From Rhodoferax sp. U11-2br (lineage in GTDB: Bacteria; Pseudomonadota; Gammaproteobacteria; Burkholderiales; Burkholderiaceae_C), in the NCBI RefSeq assembly GCF_018619435.1, contig NZ_JAHFZF010000026.1:1-64000 (forward strand): a DNA stretch of 64,000 nucleotides, read 5' to 3'. Shown piece after piece: positions 31,589 to 39,350 of this stretch; positions within the stretch are counted from its first letter, which is position 1, and the number at the start of each line of letters is the position of its first letter. The translations under genes were made by a program, and so were the position numbers. The notes under the pieces are model-generated. The model saw only the letters and a program-made list of their open reading frames with translations, had not been told where the DNA came from and did not search any database.

Positions 31589-31927
31589 ATGCCCATCATC
31601 AAGATCCTGCCCCACGCCGAATACTGCCCCGAGGGCGCCGAGGTGGTTGCCCCGGCTGGCACCTCGATCTGCGAGGCGCTGCTGGAAAACCACATCAACA
31701 TCGAGCATGCCTGCGAGATGAGTTGTGCCTGCACCACCTGCCATGTGGTGGTGCGCGAGGGTTTTGAGTCACTGGCGCCGTCCGAAGAAGAAGAGGACGA
31801 CCTGCTGGACCGCGCCTGGGGCCTGCAACCGCAGTCGCGCCTGAGCTGCCAGGCGATCCTGGCGCAAAAAGACCTGGTGATTGAGATACCCAAGTACTCG
31901 ATCAACCACGCCAAGGAAAACCACTGA
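31589..31927 (+). CDS. fdx: [2Fe-2S] ferredoxin of the ISC system
   Basis: Donates electrons for cluster assembly on IscU. The 112-residue adrenodoxin-type protein has the ligand set CEMSCACTTC (C-x5-C-x2-C, about residues 44-53) and a fourth Cys near LSCQAIL. Last gene of the operon, 31 nt after hscA. Confidence 0.96.
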   Translation: MPIIKILPHAEYCPEGAEVVAPAGTSICEALLENHINIEHACEMSCACTTCHVVVREGFESLAPSEEEEDDLLDRAWGLQPQSRLSCQAILAQKDLVIEIPKYSINHAKENH

Positions 31928-32110
31928 GGTTTGGCGGGGCCTTGATTAGCATCTTGGTTTAACCCGCAGCGCACGCTGGGTATCCGACTCCGCGACTGTC
32001 CCCCGGCTTGCGGCTGCGCCTTCAGCCTCCTCCTTTATGTCGCTTCGTCAGACACCCAACGCGCGTTGCTAGTCGCCGTCTGGTTAGACTCCTTTTTTTG
32101 ATCCGAACCT

Positions 32111-32830
32111 ATGCGCCAAATCTTCCTTGACACCGAAACCACTGGCCTGTCTGCCGACAACGGCGACCGCATCATCGAAATCGGCTGTGTGGAGATGGTC
32201 AACCGCAAACTCACCGGCAACAACCGCCACATCTATGTGAACCCGGGGCGTGACAGCCACGAAGAAGCGCTCAAGGTGCACGGCATCACCACCGAGTTCC
32301 TCAAAGACAAACCCAAGTTCGAGCAGATTGCCGACGACCTGCTGGCTTACCTAACTGGTGCCGAGGTGATCATCCACAACGCGCCGTTTGACCTGGGTTT
32401 TCTGGACATGGAGTTTGGCAAGCTCGGCCACCCCAAGGTGCGCGAGATTGTCGCCAGCGTGACCGACACCCTGGTCATGGCCAAGGAGCTGTACCCGGGC
32501 AAACGCAACTCACTCGACGCCCTGTGTGACCGGTTGGAGGTCGACAACTCGGGCCGCACCTTGCACGGCGCGCTGCTGGACGCTGAACTGCTGGCCGACG
32601 TGTTCATCAACCTGACCCGCGGTCAGGACGTGCTGCTGATGGACGACAGCTCGGCCAACGAGGCGTCCGGCAACGGCGCGCCTCTGATGGACCTGCGGGT
32701 GTTTAACCTGCCGGTGCTGAGCGCCAACGAACAGGAACTGGCCGCCCACGAAACCGTGCTGAAACAGATCGACAAGGACAGCAAGGGGAAAACGGTTTGG
32801 CGGGTGTTGGAGCCGGTGGCAGCAGAGTGA
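32111..32830 (+). CDS. dnaQ: DNA polymerase III epsilon subunit (3'-5' proofreading exonuclease)
   Basis: Proofreads replication as part of the Pol III core. The 239-residue protein has Exo I DTETTGLS (residues 7-14), Exo II HNAPFDLGFLDME, Exo III HGALLDAELLADVF, and a C-terminal tail (about 180-239) that should bind the alpha subunit. The expected neighbour rnhA is absent. A decayed fragment of a related gene is found 0.6 kb downstream. Confidence 0.95.
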   Translation: MRQIFLDTETTGLSADNGDRIIEIGCVEMVNRKLTGNNRHIYVNPGRDSHEEALKVHGITTEFLKDKPKFEQIADDLLAYLTGAEVIIHNAPFDLGFLDMEFGKLGHPKVREIVASVTDTLVMAKELYPGKRNSLDALCDRLEVDNSGRTLHGALLDAELLADVFINLTRGQDVLLMDDSSANEASGNGAPLMDLRVFNLPVLSANEQELAAHETVLKQIDKDSKGKTVWRVLEPVAAE

Positions 32831-32870
32831 TGCAGCGGCCCGTGGCTGCGTGTTTGTGCCGAGTAAGCGC

Positions 32871-33128
32871 TTAGCCAGCCACACCCGAGACCAGCGGAAA
32901 CGCAGCCGGATTCCGTATCGACTGCACCGACAAATCAATGTCTAAACCTGGCCAATAAAGATGATCTGGACTCGGCCACTGAACGTTTGATATTTGCGCA
33001 ACCGTGCCTTGTCGAAACCAGGGAAACTGGTCAAACGGCACAAGCAACTCTTCGTCCGCCAGCAGCAGCCAAAACCCATGTTTCGAGATGTGGGTGACTT
33101 CAGCCGCCAAAGTGGTGGTTCCAGGCAT
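32871..33128 (-). CDS. DUF2442 domain protein
   Basis: An 85-residue protein with the DUF2442 look: AEVTHISKHGFWLLLADEEL, then VPFDQFPWF and PSPDHLYWPGLDIDLSV. Function of the family is unknown. ATG 33128 has an excellent AAGGAGA ribosome site inside the upstream DUF4160 gene, whose last 29 bp it overlaps. The pair is common on chromosomes and mobile DNA and has been suspected to form a toxin-antitoxin-like unit; that is not established. Confidence 0.85.
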   Translation of the reverse strand: MPGTTTLAAEVTHISKHGFWLLLADEELLVPFDQFPWFRQGTVAQISNVQWPSPDHLYWPGLDIDLSVQSIRNPAAFPLVSGVAG

Positions 33129-33339
33129 CTTGAATCTCCTTGAAGTGCGCCGTCACAACGGCTTGCGCTTGGCGAATTTGCATAGCGGAAAGGCCCGTAT
33201 GGTTGGCCAAAACCACCTCCGGTGTCAGCCAGAACTTGGCCTCACCGTCAGCGTGTGCAACATGGACATGGATACGCGTCTCCTCACGAGAAAAGAAGAA
33301 GAGGCGAAACTGACCGTCGCGAACAATGGTGGGTGCCAT
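33100..33339 (-). CDS. DUF4160 domain protein
   Basis: A 79-residue protein: MAPTIVRDGQFRLFFFSREE followed by RIHVHVAHADGEAKFWL and a helical end (AMQIRQAQAVVTAHFKEIQDAW). This is the usual DUF4160 pattern, with the conserved HVHV His pair. Upstream partner of the DUF2442 gene, overlapping by 29 bp and so probably co-translated. Confidence 0.85.
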   Translation of the reverse strand: MAPTIVRDGQFRLFFFSREETRIHVHVAHADGEAKFWLTPEVVLANHTGLSAMQIRQAQAVVTAHFKEIQDAWNHHFGG

Positions 33340-33360
33340 GCAGGTACTTTAACCAACTTT

Positions 33361-33465
33361 CACGCCAGCAAGCCCATGACCAACACTCTGGTCATGGTCA
33401 CGGCACTGGACCCCGGCAGGCGCCACTCACTCGCAGCCCTGTGCGCCAGATGCCATTTTGATTGT
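33361..33465 (+). pseudogene. Decayed fragment of a dnaQ-like exonuclease gene
   Basis: In one frame it reads MTNTLVMVTALDPGRRHSL then AALCAR, matching dnaQ residues around VTDTLVMAKELYPGKRNSL and DALCDR. Nucleotides also align (CTGGTCATGG, CCCGGCA, ACTCACTCG, GCCCTGTG). Both Exo I and Exo II regions are missing and the frame soon loses similarity, so it is a remnant of a partial duplication or of a lost paralog. Confidence 0.65.
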
Positions 33466-33547
33466 CAAATTTTGTGCGTAAACACAAAAAACAGCTGCAG
33501 CTAAGCCATCAGTTACTCCGCCTTGCTAGCAGCAGGTAATCGCACAT

Positions 33548-33778
33548 TTACGACTTTGATGAGTAACCCTTTTTTACGTCGGGATGAGTGTTAATGTAGG
33601 CATTGAGGCCATCACCCGAGTCAGCCAAACGTTTCATCGTGGACAGATGGGCTGAACCAATAGTCGCAGATCGATACTCGTAGGTGCCTCCATACTTGAA
33701 CTGAACACGAATCCAGTCGTCACCGTATTCGTAAGCAGAAACTCCTGAGTCACCGTTGATGTCTTTGTAAGCCTTCAT
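33548..33778 (-). CDS. Small KTSC-like domain protein
   Basis: A 76-residue protein whose middle, EYGDDWIRVQFKYGGTYEYR, and following MKRLADSGDGLNAYINTHP resemble KTSC-type domains (short beta-sheet proteins with a Y-x-Y strand pair). No catalytic function is known for the family. The ATG has a strong AGGAAGGG ribosome site. It is 126 bp downstream of the LDLKSIA-repeat gene on the same strand and may share its promoter. Confidence 0.6.
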   Translation of the reverse strand: MKAYKDINGDSGVSAYEYGDDWIRVQFKYGGTYEYRSATIGSAHLSTMKRLADSGDGLNAYINTHPDVKKGYSSKS

Positions 33779-33904
33779 GATTCCCTTCCTCTAGGTTAAG
33801 TAGTGATGCGGTTGAGACCCTTGCGCTCGTTGTAAACAACGCTAAATTACGAAGCACGGTGGACACTAACTTCCAGAACTTACTGATGTCTGCTTGACTA
33901 GGCG

Positions 33905-34129
33905 CTATTGCGTGAAATCGAAAACCACGCATCCACCTCCAGATGCCGCAATGCTTTTCAGATCTAACGCAGATTTTCCTTGCAAATTTTTTAAAAATAT
34001 TTGTGCTTTTTGACCAGATGCGGAGGCGGCGATGCTCTTTAGGTCCAATGTCGAGAATGACCTAGCGTCCAAGATCATTCCACCGCCGGAAGTGGCGATG
34101 CTCTTGAGATCCAAAACAGAAAATTGCAT
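33905..34129 (-). CDS. Small protein of three LDLKSIA repeats (unrecognised)
   Basis: A 74-residue protein made of three units: LDLKSIATSGGG-MILDAR (residues 6-23), LDLKSIAASASG-QKAQIFLKN (about 28-49) and LDLKSIAASGGG-CVVFDF (about 54-72). Each unit looks like a short helix, a Gly/Ser turn and a beta strand. The repeats are conserved in protein but differ at third codon positions, so selection rather than recent duplication keeps them alike. ATG 34129 has an AAGGAA ribosome site. Upstream DNA is AT-rich, with a possible TTGATC/TATCAA promoter near 34155-34183 (minus strand). I do not recognise the family. Confidence 0.65.
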   Translation of the reverse strand: MQFSVLDLKSIATSGGGMILDARSFSTLDLKSIAASASGQKAQIFLKNLQGKSALDLKSIAASGGGCVVFDFTQ

Positions 34130-34445
34130 TTATATTCCTTCAATGATTGCGACGATTGATAATTCGTTCCCAATTGAGATCAAGAGCTCAATTTAAGTTT
34201 TTCTTGCTATTTATTTCACGGGAAATTTGTGTATGGTTTCTTGATTTCATTTGAAAAATTTTCTGTGTTAAAAAAAGAAAATATTCAGAATATTGAGGAT
34301 TGGTTGGAATAACCATATCGCGTATTTTCAGTTGCTTCACTCCGTTTGGCTATCCCCCAAATGGGGGATCTCGCTTAATGGTTGCAACTGTGCCAATGAA
34401 GCCGGTCATCTGTCGAATGGTTCCACGCATCCGTCATAATCTCCC
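34130..34445. other. AT-rich intergenic region with two palindromes
   Basis: No gene is visible in this 316-bp stretch, clearly more AT-rich than its surroundings between 34141 and 34320. It contains AATATTCAGAATATT (34280-34294, perfect 7-bp arms) and ATCCCCCAAATGGGGGAT (34352-34369, perfect 8-bp arms). The region must hold promoters for the repeat-protein gene (minus strand) and the thiM riboswitch transcript (plus strand); neither promoter is clear. Confidence 0.5.
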
Positions 34446-34528
34446 CCGCTAGAGGTGCCGCCCGGTTGGGGTGGCTGAGAAATACTCTTAGAACCTGATC
34501 TGGGTCGTGCCAGCGTAGGAAAGCGTCA
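34446..34528 (+). promoter_or_regulatory. TPP riboswitch (THI box) of thiM-thiE-thiD
   Basis: Conserved parts are visible in order: AGAGGTGCC, GGTGGCTGAGAAATAC, GAACCTGATCTGGGTC and GCCAGCGTAGGAAAGC. This is the thiamine diphosphate aptamer. It ends about 50 nt before the thiM start. No U-tract terminator is obvious, so control of translation is the more likely mode. Confidence 0.95.
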
Positions 34529-34577
34529 AAAACTTGCTTAGCGTCGTGCGACTTCGGGTCTTTAACCTGTAACGGCC

Positions 34578-35426
34578 ATGACGACTTCTTCCAACGCTTT
34601 AACACCTTCTGACATCTGGGCTGACGTGCTCGCGGTGCGCACACAGCGCCCGCTGGTGCACGCCATCACCAACTTGGTGGTGATGAACTACAACGCCAAC
34701 TTCCTTCTGGCCATGGGCGCCTCACCGGTGATGGCGCACGCGCACGAAGAAGTGCGTGACATGGCGGCCATCGCGCAGGCGCTGGTGCTCAACATCGGCA
34801 CCTTGGAGCCCTATTGGATCGAGAGCATGCGCCAGGCGCTGGCCATTGCCGCCCAACGTGGCATCAAAACTGTGCTGGACCCAGTGGGTGCGGGGGCTAC
34901 CAGCTATCGTAACCAGAGCATTGCAGCCCTGCTGGCCCAGGCCAGCCCGTCGGTGATTCGTGGCAATGCGTCCGAGATCATGAGTGTGGCGGGTGTGGCG
35001 GTGCAGACGCGTGGGGTGGACAGCGGCGCTGCCGTCAGCGACGCGCTGCAAGCCGCACGTGACTTGGCTGCTAGCACCGGCGGTGTGGTGTGTGTCAGTG
35101 GTGAGGTGGATTATGTGCTGGACGCCAGCGGCCGCCACATCAGCCTGTCCAACGGCCATGAGTGGATGACGCGTATCACTGGCGTGGGTTGTTCGGCCAC
35201 CGCTTTGGTGGGGGCGTTTTGTGCGGTGCAGCCCGATGCCTGGCGCGCCACGGTCTCGGCCATGGCGTATCTGGGTGTGGTGGGGCAGGTGGCTACACAG
35301 CAAGTGCAGGCCCAAGGTTTGGGTGTGGGCAGCTTGCAAATTGCTTTGCTGGACCAGTTGCAGCTGCTGGACCGGGTGACCTTTGAGTCTGTGCTCAAAA
35401 TGGCCTCTGGCCCAATCACTGCCTGA
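34578..35426 (+). CDS. thiM: Hydroxyethylthiazole kinase
   Basis: Salvage enzyme phosphorylating the thiazole alcohol with ATP. The 282-residue ribokinase-like protein has [20 protein letters not shown] at the N-terminus, [12 protein letters not shown], a [11 protein letters not shown] motif and the catalytic region [17 protein letters not shown]. First gene behind the TPP riboswitch; 3 nt before thiE. Confidence 0.96.
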   Translation: MTTSSNALTPSDIWADVLAVRTQRPLVHAITNLVVMNYNANFLLAMGASPVMAHAHEEVRDMAAIAQALVLNIGTLEPYWIESMRQALAIAAQRGIKTVLDPVGAGATSYRNQSIAALLAQASPSVIRGNASEIMSVAGVAVQTRGVDSGAAVSDALQAARDLAASTGGVVCVSGEVDYVLDASGRHISLSNGHEWMTRITGVGCSATALVGAFCAVQPDAWRATVSAMAYLGVVGQVATQQVQAQGLGVGSLQIALLDQLQLLDRVTFESVLKMASGPITA

Positions 35427-35429
35427 GCC

Positions 35430-36095
35430 ATGCACTCCGATTTTGTGAGTGATATGGCGCGCCCAAACCGGGCAGCGGTGGCCGATCTGGTGCGGTTGTA
35501 TCTGGTGACCGACCAGCAGGCGCTGCGGGGTCGAAGCCTGACGGACGTGGTGATGGCGGCGGTGCAGGGCGGTGCCACTTGTGTGCAGCTGCGTGAAAAA
35601 ACCAGCAACACGCGCGACTTTGTGGCGCTGGCCTGTGCGCTCAACGATTTGTTGACGCCGCTGGGTGTACCGCTGGTGATCAATGACCGCATCGACGTGG
35701 CGCTGGCCTGTGGTGCGCAGGGTGTGCACCTGGGCCAGTCGGACATGCCGGTGGGGTTGGCGCGCCAGCTGCTGCCAACGCAGGTGTTCATTGGCCTGTC
35801 GGTCGAAACGCTGGACGATGTGCATCGCGCGGCCAGTTGGCCGGTGGACTATTTGGGTGTCAGCCCGGTGTTCCCCACCCCCACCAAAACAGACACCGCG
35901 TCGCCTTGGGGGCTGGCTGGTTTGTCTGCCGTGCGGGCTGTGACCGATCTGCCGCTGGTGGCCATTGGTGGCATCCATCTGAGCAATGCGGCTGAGGTGC
36001 TGGAAGCTGGGGCAAACGGTCTGGCGGTGGTCAGTGCCTTGTGTTCGGCGGACGACCCGGCAGCGGCGGCGCGGGCTTTTCGGGCGCTGTTTTGA
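35430..36095 (+). CDS. thiE: Thiamine-phosphate synthase (salvage cluster copy)
   Basis: Joins hydroxymethylpyrimidine diphosphate and thiazole phosphate to thiamine phosphate. The 221-residue TIM-barrel protein has CVQLREKTSNTRDF, VINDRIDVALACGAQGVHLGQSDM, VSPVFPTPTKTD and VAIGGIHLSNA. This is the Bacillus-like type usually paired with ThiM and differs from the second ThiE homolog at 37225-38187. About 18 extra residues precede the core; ATG codons at 35430 and 35454 are both possible. Confidence 0.94.
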   Translation: MHSDFVSDMARPNRAAVADLVRLYLVTDQQALRGRSLTDVVMAAVQGGATCVQLREKTSNTRDFVALACALNDLLTPLGVPLVINDRIDVALACGAQGVHLGQSDMPVGLARQLLPTQVFIGLSVETLDDVHRAASWPVDYLGVSPVFPTPTKTDTASPWGLAGLSAVRAVTDLPLVAIGGIHLSNAAEVLEAGANGLAVVSALCSADDPAAAARAFRALF

Positions 36096-36138
36096 AGGCA
36101 TTTGTCAGCGCCCGGTTTTCCCAACTTTTTTCAAGCCT

Positions 36139-36180
36139 TTTTGGCCTCTAGCCCTGATGGCATAAGGACAGTTTGTTATG
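36139..36180. repeat. Dispersed short palindrome, copy 5 (thiE-thiD spacer)
   Basis: TTGGCCTCTAGCCCT...ATAAGGACAGTTTGTTAT between thiE and thiD; the right arm is decayed. It runs up to the thiD start codon, and thiD has no clear ribosome site of its own. Confidence 0.6.
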
Positions 36181-37134
36181 ACTTTTGAACTCAATCAGCG
36201 TTACCCCCATGTCTTGTCGATTGCCGGATCGGACAGCGGCGGCGGCGCGGGCATCCAGGCGGATTTGAAGACCTTTGCCGCCTTGGGTTGTTTTGGCATG
36301 ACGGCGATCACTGCACTCACCGCACAAAACACCTGTGGGGTGCGCAGCATCCACGGTGTGCCGCCCGAGATACTGCGCGACCAGATCGACGCGGTGATCG
36401 AAGACATTGGCGTGGACGCGGTCAAGATCGGCATGTTGCACGCGCCCGACATTGTGCGCACCGTGGCCCAGGCGTTGGACAAGCACCAACCGCCGCATGT
36501 GGTGTTTGACCCGGTGATGGTGGCCACCAGTGGCGCGGTGCTGATCGACGCGGAGGCCATCCATGTGCTGGTGGCCGAGCTGTTTGCCCGGGTGGCGCTG
36601 ATCACTCCCAACCTGGACGAGGCCGGTTTGCTGGTGGGCAAACCGCTCAGCAGCGTGCAAGACATGTTGCCCGCTGCCCAGCTGCTGCTGGGCCAGGGCG
36701 CGCGGGCGGTGTTGCTCAAGGGCGGGCATTTGCCCGGGGAAGAGGTGGTGGACCTGCTGCTGGTATCCGGTACCGAGCCGATTTGGATGCACGGCCCACG
36801 CATCCACAGCCCCAACACCCACGGCACCGGCTGCACCTTGTCGAGCGCCGTGGCCGCCCATCTGGCCCTGGGCCACACCCTGCCAGACGCGGTGCAACAG
36901 GCCAGAGAATTTGTGCGCCAAGCCATGGCAGCCGGGGCCACCGTCAAAACCGGCCAGGGCAGCGGCCCGCTGAACCACGGCTTTGCGCCGGTGGTGATGC
37001 GGGTCAATCCGTGCTCAGAGAGTTCGCCTGCACCACACGCAAAGATTGCCGATTTGCTGGTGATGCCAGACACGGAAGGTCTTGCTTGTGAGACTCCGCG
37101 CTTACGCGACCTTGCGCGGCCCAACGAGCACTAA
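36178..37134 (+). CDS. thiD: Hydroxymethylpyrimidine / phosphomethylpyrimidine kinase
   Basis: Phosphorylates HMP twice to the diphosphate used by ThiE. The core (residues 8-265) has SIAGSDSGGGAGIQADLKTF, VFDPVMVATSG, ITPNLDEAGLL and the catalytic THGTGCTLSSAVAAHLALG. At 318 residues it is about 50 longer than usual; the extra C-terminal stretch (about 275-318) has no visible domain. Third gene of the TPP-riboswitch unit. Confidence 0.95.
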   Translation: MTFELNQRYPHVLSIAGSDSGGGAGIQADLKTFAALGCFGMTAITALTAQNTCGVRSIHGVPPEILRDQIDAVIEDIGVDAVKIGMLHAPDIVRTVAQALDKHQPPHVVFDPVMVATSGAVLIDAEAIHVLVAELFARVALITPNLDEAGLLVGKPLSSVQDMLPAAQLLLGQGARAVLLKGGHLPGEEVVDLLLVSGTEPIWMHGPRIHSPNTHGTGCTLSSAVAAHLALGHTLPDAVQQAREFVRQAMAAGATVKTGQGSGPLNHGFAPVVMRVNPCSESSPAPHAKIADLLVMPDTEGLACETPRLRDLARPNEH

Positions 37135-37224
37135 CAAGGCGGCCATTGGCGATTGCGCCATCCTGCGGCTGTTGTCAGTGCCGTTCAGGCTCAGGGCGAA
37201 TGGTTCTGACTTGATGAGGCCAGA

Positions 37225-38187
37225 TCAATAGGCTGGCGGACCGACTTGTTCCATCCGCGCCAGCAATGCATTTGCCGCCGCCTCTGGCTGGTCTGCCGCC
37301 ACCAACGCTCGCACCACGCCCACAGACCCGACCCCACACGCCAGCACGGAGCCCAGGCGCTCCAGGTCGATGCCGCCAATGGCCACGGTGGGGTAGTGGC
37401 GCAGCAGGCGGCTGTAGACCTGCAAACGCGCCAGACCTTGCGGTGGGGTGGCCATGCGTTTGAGGGTGGTGGCAAACACCGCGCCCATCGCGATGTAGCT
37501 GGGGCCACAGTGGGCAGCGCGCAGCATCTCGGCATAACCGTGGCTGCTGATGCCCAGGCGCAACCCGGCGCGGCGGATGGCGCCCAGGTCGGCCTCGCTC
37601 AGGCTGTCCAGGTCTTCCTGCCCCAGGTGAACGCCATACGCCCCGGCCTCGATGGCGGCTTGCCAATGGTCGTTGATGAACAGCAGCGCATTGGTGCCGC
37701 GCACCGCCTCAACCGCCGCTTGCACCTCCTGGCGGATGGCCTGCGCGTCGTCGGATTTAAAACGCAGCTGCACCGTGGGCACGCCGGCGCGTGCCAAACG
37801 CCCGACCCAGGCCGCATCAGGCAACACCGCGTACAGGCCCAGCTGCTGGGGGCAGGGGGCAAATGCCTCGGTGTCCGTCCGGTGGCGCAGGCCAAAGTCC
37901 TCGGGCTCGGTGGGCCACTGGGTGGCGTCAAACTGGCCGGTGCGTTGGGTTTGGGCTTGCCAGGCGCTGGCAATCACATCGGCGTCGGCCTCGTCAAAGT
38001 CCAGCGCTAGGCAGGCTTGGTGGGCGGCCTGATAGACCTCAGCATCTGCCTCATTTTTGATAGCTGTTGGCCCTTGATGAATAAGGGCTGGAGGCTCAAA
38101 AGACTTGGAAGTTTTGAGGGCGCCAAGTGCCAGCGCGGCATGGGCGCTGAGAATGGCTTGCGCCAGGTGGCTCGTGGTGGTGTTCAT
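37225..38187 (-). CDS. thiE: Thiamine-phosphate synthase, E. coli-like, with N-terminal extension
   Basis: The C-terminal half (about residues 113-315) is a ThiE barrel close to E. coli ThiE: LGLYAVLPDAAWVGRL, LFINDHWQAAIEAGAYGVHL, PSYIAMGAVF and YPTVAIGGIDLERL. The N-terminal 110 residues are not part of the barrel and I do not recognise them. Residues 29-45 of this extension are read from a dispersed palindrome inserted in frame. Last gene of the cytX-thiO-thiS-thiG-thiE unit. It differs clearly from the salvage ThiE at 35430. Confidence 0.9.
   Translation of the reverse strand: MNTTTSHLAQAILSAHAALALGALKTSKSFEPPALIHQGPTAIKNEADAEVYQAAHQACLALDFDEADADVIASAWQAQTQRTGQFDATQWPTEPEDFGLRHRTDTEAFAPCPQQLGLYAVLPDAAWVGRLARAGVPTVQLRFKSDDAQAIRQEVQAAVEAVRGTNALLFINDHWQAAIEAGAYGVHLGQEDLDSLSEADLGAIRRAGLRLGISSHGYAEMLRAAHCGPSYIAMGAVFATTLKRMATPPQGLARLQVYSRLLRHYPTVAIGGIDLERLGSVLACGVGSVGVVRALVAADQPEAAANALLARMEQVGPPAY
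38053..38102. repeat. Dispersed short palindrome, copy 6, inside thiE
   Basis: TTTTTGATAGCTGTT-GGCCCTTGATGAATAAGGGC-TGGAGGC: a full-length copy with both flanks lying within the reading frame of the E. coli-like ThiE. It is translated without a stop on the minus strand into residues 29-45 of the protein. Confidence 0.85.
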
Positions 38188-38312
38188 GGAGGGGATGGGT
38201 TGGGCGGTGTGTATTCCGTTTCCAAATCACTCGTGTCTAGGCGCGAAGCCGTAGGCAGTGCTGACGCACGACAAGGCGGAGCAACAACGACACGGGTGAG
38301 TTAGAAATGGCA

Positions 38313-39134
38313 TCAGGCCTGGTGCCAGAACGGTATGCCTAGCACCGGTGTGCTGGGCTCGGCGGACGCTTTCTCGGCCATGGTGCCCGCCAGAAAAGCA
38401 TCACGCCCGGCCTGGGTGGCGGCGGCAAAGGCCGCGGCCATACGCACCGGGTCGTTGGCCAGCGCCACGGCGGTGTTGAGCAAGACGCCGTCAAAGCCCC
38501 ATTCCATCACCTGCGCCGCGTGGGATGGTCGACCCAGGCCCGCGTCCACAATCATTGGCACCTGCAGGCGTGCGCGCAGGGTCTGCAAGGCGTATGGGTT
38601 GATCGGGCCTTTGCCGGTGCCAATCGGCGCGGCCCAGGGCATCAGCGCCTGGCAACCCACGTCCACCAGCCGCTGGCACAACACCAGGTCGTCGGTGCAG
38701 TAGGGCAGCACCTTGAAGCCGTCGTTGATCAGCTGGCGGGCGGCGTCCACCATGTTCAGGGTGTCGGGCTGCAGCGTGTAGTCGTCACCAATGAGTTCAA
38801 GCTTGAGCCAGGGCGTGTTAAACACCTCACGCGCCATCTGCGCGGTGGTGATCAGCTCGGCCACCGTGTGGCAACCGGCGGTGTTGGGCAACACCGGCAC
38901 ACCGAGCTCGGCCAGCAGTTGCCAGAAGCGGTTGGGGCTTTGGCTGCTGTCCAGGTTTTGCCGACGCAGTGAGGCGGTCAACATCGCGGGTTGGGCGCGT
39001 TGCACCGCCGCCTGCAGGATGCCGGGAGAGGGGTAACGCGCGGTGCCCAGCATCAGGCGGCTGGTGAAGGACTCGCCGTACAAAACCAGCGGGTCGCTCG
39101 GTGGAGTGTCAGGGGAGATGTGATCTGTGTTCAT
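38313..39134 (-). CDS. thiG: Thiazole synthase
   Basis: Forms the thiazole phosphate ring from DXP, dehydroglycine and ThiS-thiocarboxylate. The 273-residue TIM barrel has LMLGTARYPSPGILQAAV, LKLELIGDDYTLQPD (with the Lys region), GKGPINPYALQTL and DAGLGRPSHAAQVMEWGFDG. Eighteen nt after thiS in the same operon. Confidence 0.96.
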   Translation of the reverse strand: MNTDHISPDTPPSDPLVLYGESFTSRLMLGTARYPSPGILQAAVQRAQPAMLTASLRRQNLDSSQSPNRFWQLLAELGVPVLPNTAGCHTVAELITTAQMAREVFNTPWLKLELIGDDYTLQPDTLNMVDAARQLINDGFKVLPYCTDDLVLCQRLVDVGCQALMPWAAPIGTGKGPINPYALQTLRARLQVPMIVDAGLGRPSHAAQVMEWGFDGVLLNTAVALANDPVRMAAAFAAATQAGRDAFLAGTMAEKASAEPSTPVLGIPFWHQA

Positions 39135-39152
39135 GGGTTTAACTGTGTGGGT

Positions 39153-39350
39153 TTAGCCGCCCACCACCGGGGCGATCAATTCGATCTGGTCACCCTCTTG
39201 CAGCGGGGTCTGTGCATACTGGGTGTTGGGCACAAACTGCCGGTTCAGCGCGGCCGCAAAAGGCGGTGTCAGCTGGCTGTTTGCTACCGCCTGGGCCAGC
39301 GTGGCACCGGCGGGTAATTCACACGCTTGTTGGTTGAGGAACACCTTCAT
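39153..39350 (-). CDS. thiS: Sulfur carrier protein ThiS
   Basis: A 65-residue ubiquitin-like protein ending in the essential Gly-Gly (IELIAPVVGG), whose C-terminus is thiocarboxylated to feed ThiG. No ThiF adenylyltransferase is in view. It overlaps the thiO stop by ATGA. Confidence 0.96.
   Translation of the reverse strand: MKVFLNQQACELPAGATLAQAVANSQLTPPFAAALNRQFVPNTQYAQTPLQEGDQIELIAPVVGG

Noticed and set aside
33750..33932. 60-codon minus-strand frame between the KTSC-like and repeat-protein genes
   Set aside because: Overlaps both neighbours, has no ribosome site and no coding pattern.
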